From assembly GCA_005406025.1 (NCBI GenBank), contig BGZK01001205.1:62001-126000 (forward strand): a DNA stretch of 64,000 bases, in the 5' to 3' direction. The translations under genes were made by a program, and so were the position numbers. The DNA comes from Eumeta japonica. Its lineage: Eukaryota > Arthropoda > Insecta > Lepidoptera > Psychidae. This document shows, in pieces, positions 23,162-36,130 of the stretch (within the stretch, counting starts at the first letter, position 1; each line of letters starts with the position of its first letter). The notes under the pieces were generated by a model. That model did no database searches, was not told the origin of the DNA, and saw nothing but the letters and a program-made list of their open reading frames with translations.

Positions 23162-23210
23162 GCTTGCCTGCGACATACATGCTGCATGTCATTGTATTTC
23201 GCAGGCAAGC
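23162..23210. repeat. Hairpin related to repeat family C
   Basis: GCTTGCCTGCGA and its exact complement flank a loop containing CATGCTGCATG. The same GCATGCTGCATG...GCAGGCAAGC module ends the family C copies at 4.77 and 37.36 kb. Confidence 0.75.
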
Positions 23211-24109
23211 ATTTAAAAATGAACTATAAACTAGAAATTTATTAAATAAACCTTTTTTGATAGTTTTTCGACAATATCTCCCAAATAAATAAACCAATTT
23301 TCATTATATTTGGGGCATTTGAGGTAGTTTTTCTAAATCAAATAATTTAGAACAGAAATTCAAAAAATTATGACTATTCCAAAAATCGACACACAAAAAA
23401 TGTGGGGATAAAAAACCTTTTGAAAGTTTTCAAGTTTTTGGACGAGATGTTTTGAAAGAATCACCCGATTTCAACGATGTTTCCACCATTCGACGCAGTT
23501 TTTTTTTCGGAACAAGCTAAAGATATTGATATAAAGTCGTGCAGTCGTTTAAAACTTATTAATTAAAAACTTTCGCAATATTGTTGATATATCTCAAACA
23601 TTCGAAGATCAGAAAAAACTTGATCAGAATCAGAAAATTCAATAATACTCTTTCGAAAGCCGTAAACCGCATTCCTATCGGTTGATCAAAAGTTAAAGGA
23701 GGTTTACAGAGAGAAAGAGAGACAGTCGGCATCGATCTTCATATGCTTTCTGCATACACTTTTTTACTATATTTCGTATGCCGTACTACAATAGAATAGG
23801 GTGTGGTAAAAACTTAAAGCCATTTACGCGCGCTTACCACCAGTCAACAGCACACCCGATACAGTAATGGCCGCCCGATGCATGTTACATGAAGCTGAAA
23901 TACGAAGCCTGCGGTGTTGCCCCGGAGCTTAATAGTGATGCTTCTGCTTTTCAAATTGATTCCCCGCTTCGCTCCGTGTACGTTATTAAAAGTGAATTAT
24001 TTATTGTTAGATATAACGGGGGATTAGTTCAAAATGTAATCTATTCGTATAATAAAATGGTAGAACCCGGGTGAGGGTGTATTGGCGGAATATATGAAAA
24101 ATATAGAGG

Positions 24110-24579
24110 GAACGACAAGAAAAAGGTAATATGAAGGAAAATAACGATTTTAATTTTTTATGTATCTTCCTGTCTGTATGTAACATACAGACAGACATAT
24201 TACTGAACGGATTTTAATGTGGTTTTCACGGGTAAATAAAGCTTGGGTTGGAGCAGAATATAAGCTTTATTTCATTTAAATTGGATGTCAGGAAAAAAGT
24301 TATTTTCATTTAAAGATCCAGCCTGAGAAGTTACAATGCTAATAATATTGCTAGCGTTGAAAGCTTGTAGACATCTCAATACAAACAAACAACAACTTTA
24401 AAAAAAAAAATCTATACTCGGCCATCTGAACATGACCCGCTCGAATTATTTAAAAATATGCAAGAGGAAAGACTAATGGAAGAGTGACCCGGTAAACAAG
24501 AGAGGGTGTTGAGTTGCGAAAAAAACTTTACGTAATGGACCGACTCTCACTAGGGCGAAGCCGCGGCTAGAAGACTAGT
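24110..24579 (+). mobile_element. Helitron-like non-autonomous element
   Basis: The right end reads CTAGGGCGAAGCCGCGGCTAG, then AAGA and CTAG-T at 24575-24579, the lepidopteran Helitron 3' signature. Inside are the usual GAACGGATTTTAATG and GGGTTGGAG-type phrases and a 12-bp-arm hairpin with a 1-nt loop (24170-24194). The 5' boundary is a guess. Confidence 0.6.
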
Positions 24580-24931
24580 TACGTAACACAAGTGCGATTT
24601 ATTTTTAATTTATTATTATTGCATTCATTTATTTTTTAAGTAAACTTTATTCATCCCTTATAATCGTCACTTACGTTTTTGGGTTCAACACCAGCGATCT
24701 CCAGAATAGCCACAGCCGCTCGTTCCGGGACTGCCGACCCAAGTGGTATTCGAGTCGTAGTAATTCCGACACACTAGCTGTCACAGGTTCAATTTCCAGT
24801 AGCAGAAATTGCGTTAGGCACATATGGCCTGGAGTTTAGTTCCCCGACTAGACCGTGCGGAAGTTTTATTAAATTGCTGTTTATTACCGTCGCTACAAAA
24901 TTCTCTATGTAAATTTATTATGAAAGTTTAA

Positions 24932-25524
24932 CCCGGCGTGAATGAGATGAAAAATTGTTACACCAGCTGTGAGGTGGGTATGATATACCCTAAAATAAAA
25001 TTGTCGATTTTGGTAATTGAAATGACCTTAGAATAATACTTATTACCGTAATATATTAATTAACATTAGGGAAATTAGATTATATGATAAAATAACCCAG
25101 TTCTAGTTATGAAAGTAATTATATTTTTATGAAAAACAAAGTCAAATTTTTTGGCATAAATCAGCAATAACTGGAAACTATGGCTTAATATGTAAAAACT
25201 TGGAATTGAGATTGTCTTTCTTTGTCTTTCCGTCTTTTTTAATAATGAAATTTAATTATTATAAGCATAAAATTAAAAAGTAACCAAAACACAAAATAGT
25301 TACACCGAGTGAGGAATCGGGTATTACGTACCTGCTGTATGTTTGCACATATATAGTTCACTCCAGCGCCGGCGCAACATAGCTACTGTTGCTTAAAATC
25401 ACTACTCTCCGTACCATCACCTCCAGCTACTAAGCTAGATGAGTTCCAGGAATCGGACAGTTAAGAAATATTTAATGTTTTACAAATAGGCGGGTATGAG
25501 ATACCCGACCTCACTCACGCCGGG
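24932..25524. mobile_element. piggyBac-like MITE (TTAA-flanked)
   Basis: CCCGGCGTGAATGAG directly follows TTAA (24928-24931). The inverted counterpart CTCACTCACGCCGGG ends at 25524 and is followed by CTAA, one change from TTAA. Subterminal GAGGTGGGTAT...ATACCC and GGCGGGTATGAGATACCC are also inverted. TTAA targeting and CCC termini are piggyBac hallmarks. There is no transposase frame. Confidence 0.72.
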
Positions 25525-26580
25525 CTAAGGTTTCTTATGGTGAATTTTTAAAGTAATTAAACGATATCTGATAAGAACGTGTGCAAGTATATTTAACGAA
25601 TTTGATACTCTGTATTTTTGGCTCTTCACGAGTTCACCTTTTTGTTGTTATTTCATGCCATATAGGAGGAAAAGTTAAGATGGCAGTTTAATTTTTACAC
25701 ATTTTTTCTCGAAGGTGTTTTCATTCGGTATTTCATATTTTCATCAATATCAAAAATAAGTGATTGAGACGTCATTTTGAGAACAAACTTCATCGCTGCT
25801 GACTAAAAATAACCATATGGTTGTAAACTATTATTTTCTTTAGAAAATGCCTTTTAGTTAAAAACACTAAAATATAATAACGTATAAGGCAACATTTATT
25901 GACAATCTGTTTAACTGACAGGCAGGCCAGTTCTTAGAACAGTTTCTATTCTTTATGAAAGTATGGAAACTATTCCAAAGCCGAAGATAACATAACCACC
26001 ACAGCTCTAAATTTAGTGGTAACTCACTTGGGCCAATACATTATCACTGCTAAATTGATTCATCCCGATAAAGCTGTGTGGATGTCCAGCCTTACGCCAG
26101 CCTTACCTTACGCCATCTAACTCAACAACACCTTTCTAAATGTCAACAAAACAACTCCCAATAAAAAGTAACCCACACTATGCCCATCAATAAAGAACCG
26201 TGTCAGTCTCTTCAATGCGTAGGAGCATATTTATCAGAGCTTGTTTTTCAATATCAATGATATCTATGCTTGTGTTAATGATACAAACGGCCAAAGACAA
26301 AACGAGGGTTTACATTAACACTTCTAACATTGTCTTAAAAGACGTTTTGCAAACAAAAGTGTAAATTTTTTTTAATAAGAGTTTATTTATTGAAATTTTA
26401 AACGTGATATATTGGTTTTCTCATTACTGATAAAACGAATATATCTGATTTTTTTGAATGATTTACAATGGAAAATATTATACATAATCATAACTTTTTA
26501 CAATTTATTACTTACTTATTGCATTACTCACTCATTTAAATGATCATTAATTTATATATGAAAATTTATTATATTATATA
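25525..26580. other. Unremarkable AT-rich sequence
   Basis: No gene, splice-supported exon or recognisable repeat was seen. Confidence 0.5.
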
Positions 26581-26589
26581 TAAACAAAA

Positions 26590-27045
26590 AAATACAAACG
26601 TTTAAAAATATAGTGAACGGCATGAACTCAGTGCCAAAAATAATAATAAACTCTGTTTACATGTTACTCGAGTATGCAGTCACAAATTCATTTAGAGGAC
26701 TCTGTGTGCGAATGTACAATAGGGTCCCTGTAGTTACACAAGATTTCTCCTTATATAAATTTAAGAGCATTATTAAAAAATCAGTAAAAAAAGGTATTAT
26801 ACAATTTCTGAATATTTAGAAAACAAATATCCATGGGCATAGGAGGTTCGACTTCTTACCGTTTCGTACATCAATGTTATTGTATTCGTTTTGTCTATGC
26901 GTAATGAAATCAATGAAGCGCTATCATTGAATTTCCTACTCGTTTTTCTTGAGAGAAAACTGCGTTGAAGCGGTCAAGTGTAAATTCGCATTAAATTATG
27001 ACGTATTTCAAGTGTTATTTTAAACGTATGAAATAGAGATATTTT
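26590..27045 (+). pseudogene. LINE family 1, 3' fragment, copy 2
   Basis: From 26613 a frame reads NSFRGLCVRMYNRVPVVTQD and SLYKFKSIIKKSV to a stop at 26819. This corresponds to the C-terminus of copy 1 and copy 3. The 3' UTR shares GACGTATTTCAAGTGTTA and ATGAAAT with copy 1. It is strongly 5'-truncated, as is typical of LINE insertions. Confidence 0.82.
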
Positions 27046-27411
27046 AAATTCGAATTTACTACTTCTCACGATATCTTTCATTGATGAAGACTTTAATTTC
27101 CTTATTTCCGCATTATTATTGTCACCGTTCGATTAACATTCAAGGTACCGGGCGAATTGCTCGCACGAAGAAGCGGGTTTACATTGAAAGCTCGATGTTG
27201 CTTAAAAGCGATAAGATCGATACTTAGCTGGGACGTGTGCGGAGTTCATTAACAGCTTAGGTAAGCATGCTTAGTACTTCACTTAGTAATTCATAACTCT
27301 TCATCACTTCACTGTTAGATGGATAAAATATTGATATAATAAAGTCTTCGGAAACATAAATTATTGTGTCTATTTTTATTACCATCTGATGTTCTATCTT
27401 ATATTATCTAC

Positions 27412-27412
<1 letters not shown>

Positions 27413-27456
<44 letters not shown>
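27413..27456. repeat. (AT)n microsatellite
   Basis: About 44 bp of uninterrupted AT dinucleotides. Shorter AT runs occur near 17.94 and 36.40 kb. Confidence 0.95.
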
Positions 27457-27458
<2 letters not shown>

Positions 27459-27459
27459 A

Positions 27460-28550
27460 GTCGAAAACTGTATTAAATATAGATAACTGGATGTTCCTCT
27501 GTACTTAAATTGTAGCATTTTCATAGTATTTTTATTACGGCTTACTTTAAAAGTTCTATGTTTATAATATGTTGTGTTTATTACGATTATCTTAGTATTG
27601 CCGTATTTGTTGTTAAATTATTGACTACATTTTAAACCGTAAATGCAACACAAGCTCAAATTAATATAGACAAAGTTATAGGAAATATTTTCCTTCAATT
27701 ATTTAGAACACTTATTAGTGCTTATACTTATTAACACAAATACAAAACAATAGATATGCACTCTTATAAAAGCTATGCCGTGAACTTACTTCGAAGATGA
27801 GTCGGTTTAAAATTTTCTCTTAAGTTCGTATGCTTTTTCTCCTCACCTTTGCGTAACCTGTTTACTAAGATAAATATTGCAAAAATCATCGAGCGGGACC
27901 TTCTGAAAAACATTTTTCCATCGCTCACAATGTAAGCATTCATCATTCACTTTATTACCATCGCCTGCTTTTCTAATATATCTAACATACAATACTTCTC
28001 TTGCATGCGCTCAGTAATGCTTTTGCTTTTTTCATGCATCATTTTGTTGTTGGTCCGGTTTATATCATCCCTTTCGATTGTCAGAACTGTAATTTTAACG
28101 ATAACAGCACATTTTTTACTCGAAAACTGAAAACTTCTTTAAGTTACACATGATTTTCATTTTATGTTATTTTGAACTAGTTTATGTAGAATGAGGTTTG
28201 TGCAAAAGAATTCCTTTTTTCATTTCAAATAAAAGTTATTTTATTTGAGAGATGAATACAAGTAATTATTATAGTTGCTATTGCTACTATAATTAATTAT
28301 TTGTATATACGATATAATTAATATAATTGAACTGGTTGATAATGGTTGCATAATATTCTTACAATAAGCTTCATGCATCGATATTTTTATATGCATACAT
28401 CAAAATATGTAACAATTTTCTTTCTTGCTTTAAGTGCGTTGACAATGGTAGAATTATTATTGTACACTTTTTAAGTCAATAGCCAAAATAAGAACTATGT
28501 GTTTTACCAGAGAGTTATGGGATGACATTTGTATATTCTTCTTCATATAA
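27460..28550. other. Unremarkable AT-rich sequence
   Basis: No gene or clear repeat was recognised. Confidence 0.5.
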
Positions 28551-28554
28551 AACG

Positions 28555-28990
28555 AAAATCTGCCAAGTGCGAGTCTAAACAGCATGGAAACGGTTTGTAT
28601 TAGGTTTCATATCAATACAATAATGTTCTGTAAAATACAACTTGGATATAGGTTTTCGTATTAAATTACGAATACAGCCCTTTATTCCTTATTTAGTAAA
28701 TTTTTTGGTTAAAAAATTTTTGAATGTAAGGAAGAATAACGTTCATTTTTCCTACATCATTCGTAATATCTTTTAAACCATTCATTTCAATATAACAAAA
28801 TGTATATTTTTGTATTTCTCATACCAAAACTCTTGATTCGATGTCACATTATGGCCGTGATCCGGTCAACTAATTTTGCCTATGGATTCACAGCTAATGC
28901 ATAACGACAGATGGACGAGCAGACAGATAGACAAAAGCGTGACCTTATCAAGGTTGTCTTTATGAAGTATATTGAACTTTGAAAACAGTT
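28555..28990 (+). repeat. Degraded GGCCAAGTG/GGGTTCCG-type repeat
   Basis: Begins AAAATCTGCCAAGTGCGAGT and ends with GACAGATGGACGAGCAGACA. It is a diverged relative of 13172-13752. Confidence 0.6.
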
Positions 28991-29251
28991 GATTTCCATT
29001 TTATTTGGGGTGTAGGTAGTGTTATAGTATATGTGAATGAGTAATTTCATTAAAAAAATGTCGACTGAATATTGTATTTATTACATTTATTCTGATATAT
29101 CTCGTAGACTAGATGGTTATATATTTTGCAATATTTTACGAACTACATATAAAGAATTCATAAAATAGCAATATAATTCCTGAATTCAAAGTATTTTCGT
29201 CTCATTTTTAATTTCAATAAGAGGAGGTTTTATGTTCGTCTGTATATAATT

Positions 29252-29993
29252 TTAGGGTTCCGAGCAAAAATGGTAAAAATGGAACTCTTATAGTTTCGTC
29301 ATGTCCGTCCGTCCGTATGTCACAGGCATTTTATTCAAAAATCACAAGACACTAGAAAAAACAAACTACAAGACGTATATTGATAAAATTTATAATGTAG
29401 GCGTTTTGTCTAGGTGTCTTGTATAAGCCGCTATTTAATTCGTTAGTTAAATAACAAAAAGAAATATTTCTATGGGGGGACGCTCCATGCATGTAATAGA
29501 AATTGAAAAAAAATTTTTTCAGTAAATATCAACGCGTGACACATATTTCAACAGTTCTTTTAAAACACTTTAAAGTTTCTTTACAATTTTTCTGTTTACG
29601 TGAATAATTTCGGAAATAAACGCTCTGAAAGTATCAGAAATTATACCCCCCTCCCTTTATTTTATAAACATTATGTCCAAAAATATTTAAAAAGAACGCT
29701 TAATAAATACTTTCAAAGAAAATAATTGTCATCATGATCAGATTAACTGTTTTTGAGTTATTGTGGAAAAACTGCGCTTATCAACAAAAGAACTTAAGTG
29801 CCATGAAGATACGCTCTCTTGCTGATGCACTTTAGTTAACACTAGTTTATTAGTAATCGTCGACATACTAACTTGTTTTTCTAGTTATAGGCGACTAAAG
29901 CGCTATTCTTTATTGTCAGTAGTGTATTTCTTTGTAATAATGATTTCGGAACCCTATAATGAGCATGGTCCGACATGCTCTTGGCTAGTTTCT
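29252..29993 (-). repeat. GGCCAAGTG/GGGTTCCG-type repeat, opposite orientation
   Basis: Begins TTTTAGGGTTCCGAGCAAAA, with GGAACTCTTATAG and GTCCGTCCGTCC. It ends CGACATGCTCTTGGCTAGTT, the complement of the AAACCGGCCAAG start. It appears to be end-to-end. Confidence 0.7.
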
Positions 29994-29994
29994 T

Positions 29995-30730
29995 TTATGT
30001 ATTTTCAGCGATATTCTCGTCAATCGTCAACCGATTTTGAATTTTTTTTTTTTTTTTTGAAAAGTTATACTCTCGAAGCGATCCCATAGTCACAAAGCTA
30101 GGATCTGATGATGGAATCCCGTGAAAATCAAGGAATACCCTCAAATACTTTAGACAGCGTATTTGAGCTTTATTATAGTTACTCAAGTTTTTACGTCTGA
30201 TAGTCATCATCTCATGTTTCTGAGCTGGTGAGCTGGTGGTAAGAAGTGAAGCTATTACACTCCTCGGTAAGAAGTATGGGATAATACTGCGATGTGGCCA
30301 CAGGAGATAATCTTCTATGGCTATTAGTAAAGCCTAGAAAGCACAGAAGTGAAATTGCTTATTAATCTATCTAGATATTGTCATTCTGTTATATAATTCC
30401 AACGTGACAATCTTAACAGGAACACGTGGAAACTCTTTAACGATAACAGTGGAAATGGGGTCAATTATTTTAATGTGGAATTGAACGAAAATGTGATCTA
30501 CATGAATTGTAGAATTTTCATATTATCAAGAATAGAAATAACTTATACGACTTGTATAGAAATGATTGGTAGTTGCGGTCCAACTAAGAATATAAAAATC
30601 AGGGGACAATAGATTTTAGAGGTCGGAATAATGCTTTTCCACGAGCTCCGTATGAAAGTAAAGGAGATGCTTGACCAATTTTATTAACCGTGGTTTAATC
30701 CACTCACTAACTATTCAAATGAATTATTAT
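29995..30730 (+). repeat. Dispersed repeat family B, longest copy
   Basis: Runs from GTCAACCGATTTTGAA and a poly-T tract through GGATCTGATGATGGAAT, GACAATCTTAACAGGA and CTCCGTATGAAAGTAAAGGA. It is the forward counterpart of 9370-10056 and directly abuts the preceding repeat. Confidence 0.7.
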
Positions 30731-31099
30731 AAAATAATAATTATTCGATAACTGAAAAATGTGAAATAAAATAAATTTTATAAGAATTGAAAAGCCGCCT
30801 TGTAAACAGCGTCCAAAAATTAGGTTGATAACTAATGAATCGCTTTTGGAGTCTAAACAAGTACTTAAATAGATTTTAGAGGCTTTTTTTTTTTTTGGTT
30901 TATAATCACTACTACTTTATATGTAACATTAAACATGTTTCATAAACACATTAGTCATGAATTTCCATAAACACTCTTTTCAAACATCAACCGATTTTTT
31001 TTAACTTAACTAATTTTACCTCGATTACATTCGTTCTTCTAGGTCTCGATTCCCATTAAAGAAACGAAAGATCAGAAAAATATATACTTTTAGAGAAAG

Positions 31100-31310
31100 C
31101 AGATTAACGCCAGGAGCCCAACATGGATTATCGTAACGTACTAGGTCCTGATCTCACAGGATAGAGGTGAGTGCCGGCTCCCAGGTCCAGGTCCCCGGAG
31201 AGCGCACGGCACGAAACCGTGAGCTCACTCGATATATTTTCTGGGCACGGCCTTAAACACATGGACCGTGTTGGGCCAAAACGAGTCAACCCGCAAAGAA
31301 CTAATTCCGA
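31100..31310. other. GC-moderate unassigned segment
   Basis: Includes CCGGCTCCCAGGTCCAGGTC and a possible plus-strand donor GTGAGTGCC. No open frame joins a known gene. It could be repeat or regulatory sequence. Confidence 0.3.
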
Positions 31311-32029
31311 GATAAATCAAGTTAAAGTCTAAGACTGTTTTTTTTTTATATATATTTCCGGTTCGCTTTATTTAAATAATAATCAGCTACTTTCAATTAT
31401 TCGTTTCGCAGATTCATCACACGAGGCATATTTGACGATAGTGTGCATTAAAATCTCATTTTTGACCAAATCTAGGGTTGACTCATTTTGGCATAACGCG
31501 GTCCATATAATACGTGGAGTGTTCGCGAGAGTGGGTGTGTATATCTTCGCAGGAACGACAAGGACGGGCTGAGTGGAGTGGGGAGTGAGCTATACAAAAG
31601 GAAGATTGCCATGAAAAATACCTGCAGCTTCGACCGATAGCGCAGTGTTGTGAGTGGGTAATAGAAGGAAATAGAGCCTTTGGCGAGTCGAGGCTTTATT
31701 GAAACACGACCTAGTTCCGATAGGATTGAATGTACTCTAGTTCCAGCTATACAGTCAACTAAGAATATTATTCGTTGAAGATATGAACGTTTATCATACC
31801 CCAATTATAATATACAGGAAATAGTCCTATATAGATCAAATTTATTCGCCGGAGTTGAGTAGGCTTGCATACAAAGCCTTCGTGTTGCGGTGATTATATT
31901 ATTATAACAATAGACTAAATTATTCTATCTATATTCATAGTTGAAAGTAAGAATTGTCGTTTCTGGTTCTATTTACCGCACTTCTGAAACGTATTCCCCT
32001 ACAAGCTTTTTATTTGATGTCGACGGATT

Positions 32030-32610
32030 CGAATCTTAAGCCCCCCACGCTGGCTCGGGCGGGTCGGAGCCTGCTAACGGCTGTGACGTCACTGTCCGGG
32101 GCTGACAGCTCACCGAGATCTTCGTTATACAGAGCGAGCACGAATTTTAGTTTGATTTAACTTAATCGAAAAACTCTCGGTCAGTAGGCCCGTTGCATTA
32201 AACCCGTTACGTTCTGGTCGACCGAAAGCCTCAATATGAAGTCTAAATACATTTCTATTCGTAGAGCCTTGAGAGAAAGGTTTTTATTCGGTTGTCTGTG
32301 AACGTGAGCATTTCCGCTTCTAGTGCCAAAAGATCTTATCGTATTCTTATCCCACTTAGACGATGTGTGAGCGCATCGCTACACACAACGAAATATAGGT
32401 ATGAGACGTGCAGGACCTCTCCCGACGATTTATCAAAGTTACTGCAAGCCTTCCGAGTGTGACTTGCGGGAATTATCGCGAAAGGCACTGCTCTACCGCC
32501 CTGCATCCATATATTATTCGTATGACATTCAACGGTCGTGGGAATTTTGTTGTATCTAAAATTAATATTGCATATACATACCTGAAAAGCAATCATAATA
32601 ACATATTTAT
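32030..32610. other. GC-moderate unassigned segment
   Basis: GACGTCACTGTCC (32087-32099) and TGCAGGACCTCTCCC lie in a locally GC-richer zone. Open frames on both strands are short and have no recognised match. Confidence 0.3.
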
Positions 32611-32661
32611 CGCCTCAGGGTTACTTTGCCGTGGAATATCTATATAAAATATTAGATTTAA

Positions 32662-33003
32662 TTTAAGCAATGATTTTAAAAATAAATACACTCGTAATGT
32701 ACCCGATAATATTGGGTTTGGTTCATGCAGAGGCTTTGAGATTATAATTAGTGACAACATCCACTGTAGTAACAGTTTTGATTCAAATGATGATTTTAAA
32801 ATTGTAATGATACATCCAACAATAGCAGTATTGTTTTAAGTAATAATGTTAAGATTGTAGTCACTCATGATCCTGAAGCAATACTATTTTTGTTTTAAGC
32901 AATGATTTTAAGATTAGGATCACTAATTGTCTACCCGGCAACATTAGTTTTTTTTTGTTTCAAGCAATGGTTTTGAGATGACACCCAACAACACTATTGT
33001 TGT
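32662..33003 (+). repeat. Degenerate ~60-bp tandem array, six units
   Basis: Units start at 32662, 32722, 32782, 32835, 32894 and about 32954. Each opens with a variant of TTTAAGCAATGATTTTAAGA and closes with a variant of CCCAACAACACTATTGTT. Spacings are 60, 60, 53, 59 and about 60. The units are strongly diverged, so the array is old. Confidence 0.7.
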
Positions 33004-33419
33004 ACCTAGGAACCGCTTCTAGTGCTAGTGAAACTGCTTCTTTTTTGAAATCTGTTAAATATCGTGTTGACCCCTAACGCACTCGACGCAGCCGTGTTCA
33101 CCTCTGCAACTTTGTTGATAGTGCCATTACTAGTGTTATGGCATAGCCAATCTATTGGCCAATCGAAAGCCATAGCCCCCACAAAACACTTTTGACTATT
33201 TCAACGCTAGTTCTAATGTGCATTGTCTATGAACCTATCACTAAATATGGTGATTAGATATGACCAATACTAAGGTAGACCGCACACTCTCAAACACGTA
33301 AAACAAATGTCTCGTCTGCGTCGACATATACATTTTTACAGGACGTCAGTTTGTAACCACAATTAAAGGACATTGCACGGGTACAAAATGCACCATATAT
33401 GTTTTTAAAGTAAAGTACA

Positions 33420-33545
33420 CACGAGCCGGAATTCCCTCGACGCCGAAGCGCCGGATGCGCGGACGCCGGCCTGTCCACGTATCGCAGCAGACGCCGCGTC
33501 CAGGCGGGACGTGCCGCGCGCGCGCCGACAAAATGACTGACGTGC
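33420..33545. promoter_or_regulatory. CpG-rich island (candidate promoter or 5' exon)
   Basis: About 125 bp packed with CG dinucleotides in AT-rich surroundings. Open in more than one minus frame, but without a convincing donor/acceptor pair or protein match. As it lies upstream of the minus-strand transporter, it is one candidate for the missing 5' exon. Confidence 0.3.
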
Positions 33546-34989
33546 ACGCAAGTGGGCCGTCATAAGGATAAATAGCTCATATCAAATAGACGTCGTATGA
33601 TGACCAATACGAATGGATTTGTTGTTGTATTTCTTATAAAACGAGATCTACTTTTATTCTTGACATCTGCTTGCTAGTGCACTTACTGTGATATCGGTGA
33701 CGCTTAGAGTAGTGAGTAAATAGGTTCAACACTTTACTCTTTTTTCCAAATTTCAATGCTCAATCCCCAAGCTCATCAATATGAATAGAAAGTTGCTCCA
33801 TGAAATGCCCAGCAAAGGTTTAACTAACAACCTGAACCAACAAAGATAAGACAACTTTATAATATAACTAAAAGCATCCGTTATATTCTAATTATTGATA
33901 TTTTAACAAAAAAATTAGTTGTTAATTATTGTCTACGTCAAAATTTAGGTAATTATTGGTATTTATTTATCCAGTATTTTTTCAGACCGATTTCATTCAG
34001 TGAACAAATGTTTGAAATAACATTACATTTCCTCGCGCTTCTAAACGAGTTTTGTATCGTATTTCATGAAACTTCTTCAAAACTACTAAAAGAAATAAGT
34101 ATTATTTGCTTCAATAAGCAGCTTTCACGAAAAAAGGCTATCAAAATCGCTATTTATTATATAAAATGGGAAGTTCATTGAAATGGATGTAACGAGCTTT
34201 TGAATAACCTAGATTCCTAAAAAAAATATTTCTATTTCTTAGATTTTAATAGAATTTTGCTCACGCTCACTTAGAACGAAAAATTAACTATGTTCGACTC
34301 TGCATTTTAATATCTCAATTCTACCCAAACAAAATAAAACAAAACATTTCGCAAAATATCACAGACATTGATATACCGACAACTTTCTGAATACCAATTT
34401 TTTTCCCGAGGCGTTGCTGCCTCTGAAGATTTTTGCGAAGGCATAGGATTCATGAATTTTAAACAGTACATCGACGATAAATTGTGCACGCACATATATA
34501 TTATTAACATACTTATAGTTCGCACGCGCGAGTGGGTGCATGCGTGCGGGTGTGCGTGAGTGCGTGTGTGTGCATTTAGAATCGTAGAAATAGGATGTCG
34601 TCACCGCGTTTCCTAACACATCACAGCTACAATGAGCGCCTCGCCTTACCGCTCAGACGAGAGTTCATAATGTATGGTCACAATAAATTTTGTTGTTGTT
34701 CATGAGGAGTGTGTCAGTGGTGATAGTAATAGAGACCCTCTTCTTGCCTTGCGTTAATACTCGCACGCGAGGGACGCTCGGTTCTTTCATACGTATCGCG
34801 ATTGTTCTAGAAAAACGCGACGACGACGGGCTTTCCCCACTTCTATAGTGTATAGAATAGAATATAAATTTGTAACTAGCTGGCCGGGCAGACGTTCCGC
34901 TCTATCTTGTGGGTGGCTTGTCCATCTAGGGCTATTTAATAGCCTCAACTCTGTCAGGATAGACATAGAATGAATTCTTTCATCTTTTG

Positions 34990-35350
34990 TATCAGTCGAT
35001 ATCAAGCTCAGTCCCGGGTCTCGCTTTTGATTTCGACTCCAATCGCACTTTTGATTACGAACCCGACCCCATAGTCGTTTTCAATCCTAGTCTCCTTCTC
35101 GATTTGTGTCCCGGTCCCACTCTCAATTCTAACGTTGCCAATGCTGTTCGCAATCTCGATTTCAGTTCTGATTCTGCTACCAGTTACTTAGGCATTTGGA
35201 CGAAGCCGGAGATAAACAACTCCATCAATTTTTTATATTTCGATCGCAATAATACGTGATTATGGTGTTAGTTCCGTACTCAATTCTGACCCCGGTTCTG
35301 TTTACCATTTTGCTTCCGGACCTGGCTCTCGATTCTGCTCGTCTTGTTTT
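34990..35350 (-). repeat. Pyrimidine-skewed degenerate low-complexity repeat
   Basis: Loose repetition of short CGATTC/CCCGAC/CAATTC units. Its complement matches the style of 37844-38131 (GAATCGG/GGGATCGAGA) and of the interior of the reversed Helitron at 14.2 kb. Confidence 0.6.
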
Positions 35351-35879
35351 TAATTCCGATACCGCTATCGATTGTATGAATTTAAACTGAATGTGCGAAT
35401 TGTTGAACAATATTTTTCAATCTTTCTAATGCCAATTGAGGACTGGGATCTAGAGGTAAATTAATGTTTGTTCTCGACTTTGAATGAGAAACCTGAAATT
35501 ATATCAAAAAAATGTGGTTGACAAAAAAAAAATAGATCTCAACAACTACGCCACATATCAGGAAAAAACTATTCTATTTCAGTCAGACCAACTTACATAT
35601 AGTATGCAGAGTTTTATTAAAATTGGTTAATTAGTTTCAGACAAACAACAAGACATGGGATTTTTTTATAATAACATTATCGTTCATGTTGACTGTTCTA
35701 ATAAACGGCAGCGGCGACGGCCTGTCCCACTCCTACGATTCTATATTGTACAAATTCACCTGAACCCCTCTTCGAAATAAATCGGAGCGCTTCCGAGCTT
35801 TGCCGGAGCATATGCAAAAAAATATGATTCATACACGGTTTTCCGATATCGCCAGTTAGACCCACCGACTAAATACTTA

Positions 35880-36130
35880 AAGCTCGCGCGCGGCGAGCGC
35901 CCGCCCGGCCGGCGGTCGCGTGCCGTATCCATAATGTAGAATGGAAAGCGCTCCTAACACGCTTATAAACGTTGCCGACGCGTCTACGTGTGTACACGAA
36001 AAAACATCCCTCAGGGCCGCGGTGGCGGGGCCCTGAGGGCTGGCGGGGCGACTTTTTCATCTCGCTAATTCCACTCGCCGCACTCGACGCATGTTTCGAT
36101 GACACGGGCCCGTGAAGGGCCTCCGGCACC
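35880..36130. promoter_or_regulatory. CpG-rich island with perfect 11-bp hairpin
   Basis: A dense CG cluster. CCCTCAGGGCC (36008-36018) and its exact complement (36029-36039) form a GC-rich hairpin. The minus frame is open but of skewed composition (Arg/Ala/Gly), as any CpG-rich DNA would be. It may be a promoter, enhancer or 5' UTR; no evidence decides. Confidence 0.35.

Noticed and set aside
31472..31804. 110-codon minus frame
   Set aside because: No recognised domain; start and end do not coincide with plausible exon or transcript signals, and it is likely repeat sequence.
33475..33490. A 15-bp match (GGACAGGCCGGCGTC, minus strand) to the first coding exon at 18.32 kb, suggesting a duplicated or alternative first exon
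   Set aside because: In a window this long a few 15-bp matches are expected by chance. The surrounding bases do not align well, there is no ATG in the phase required, and no strong donor.
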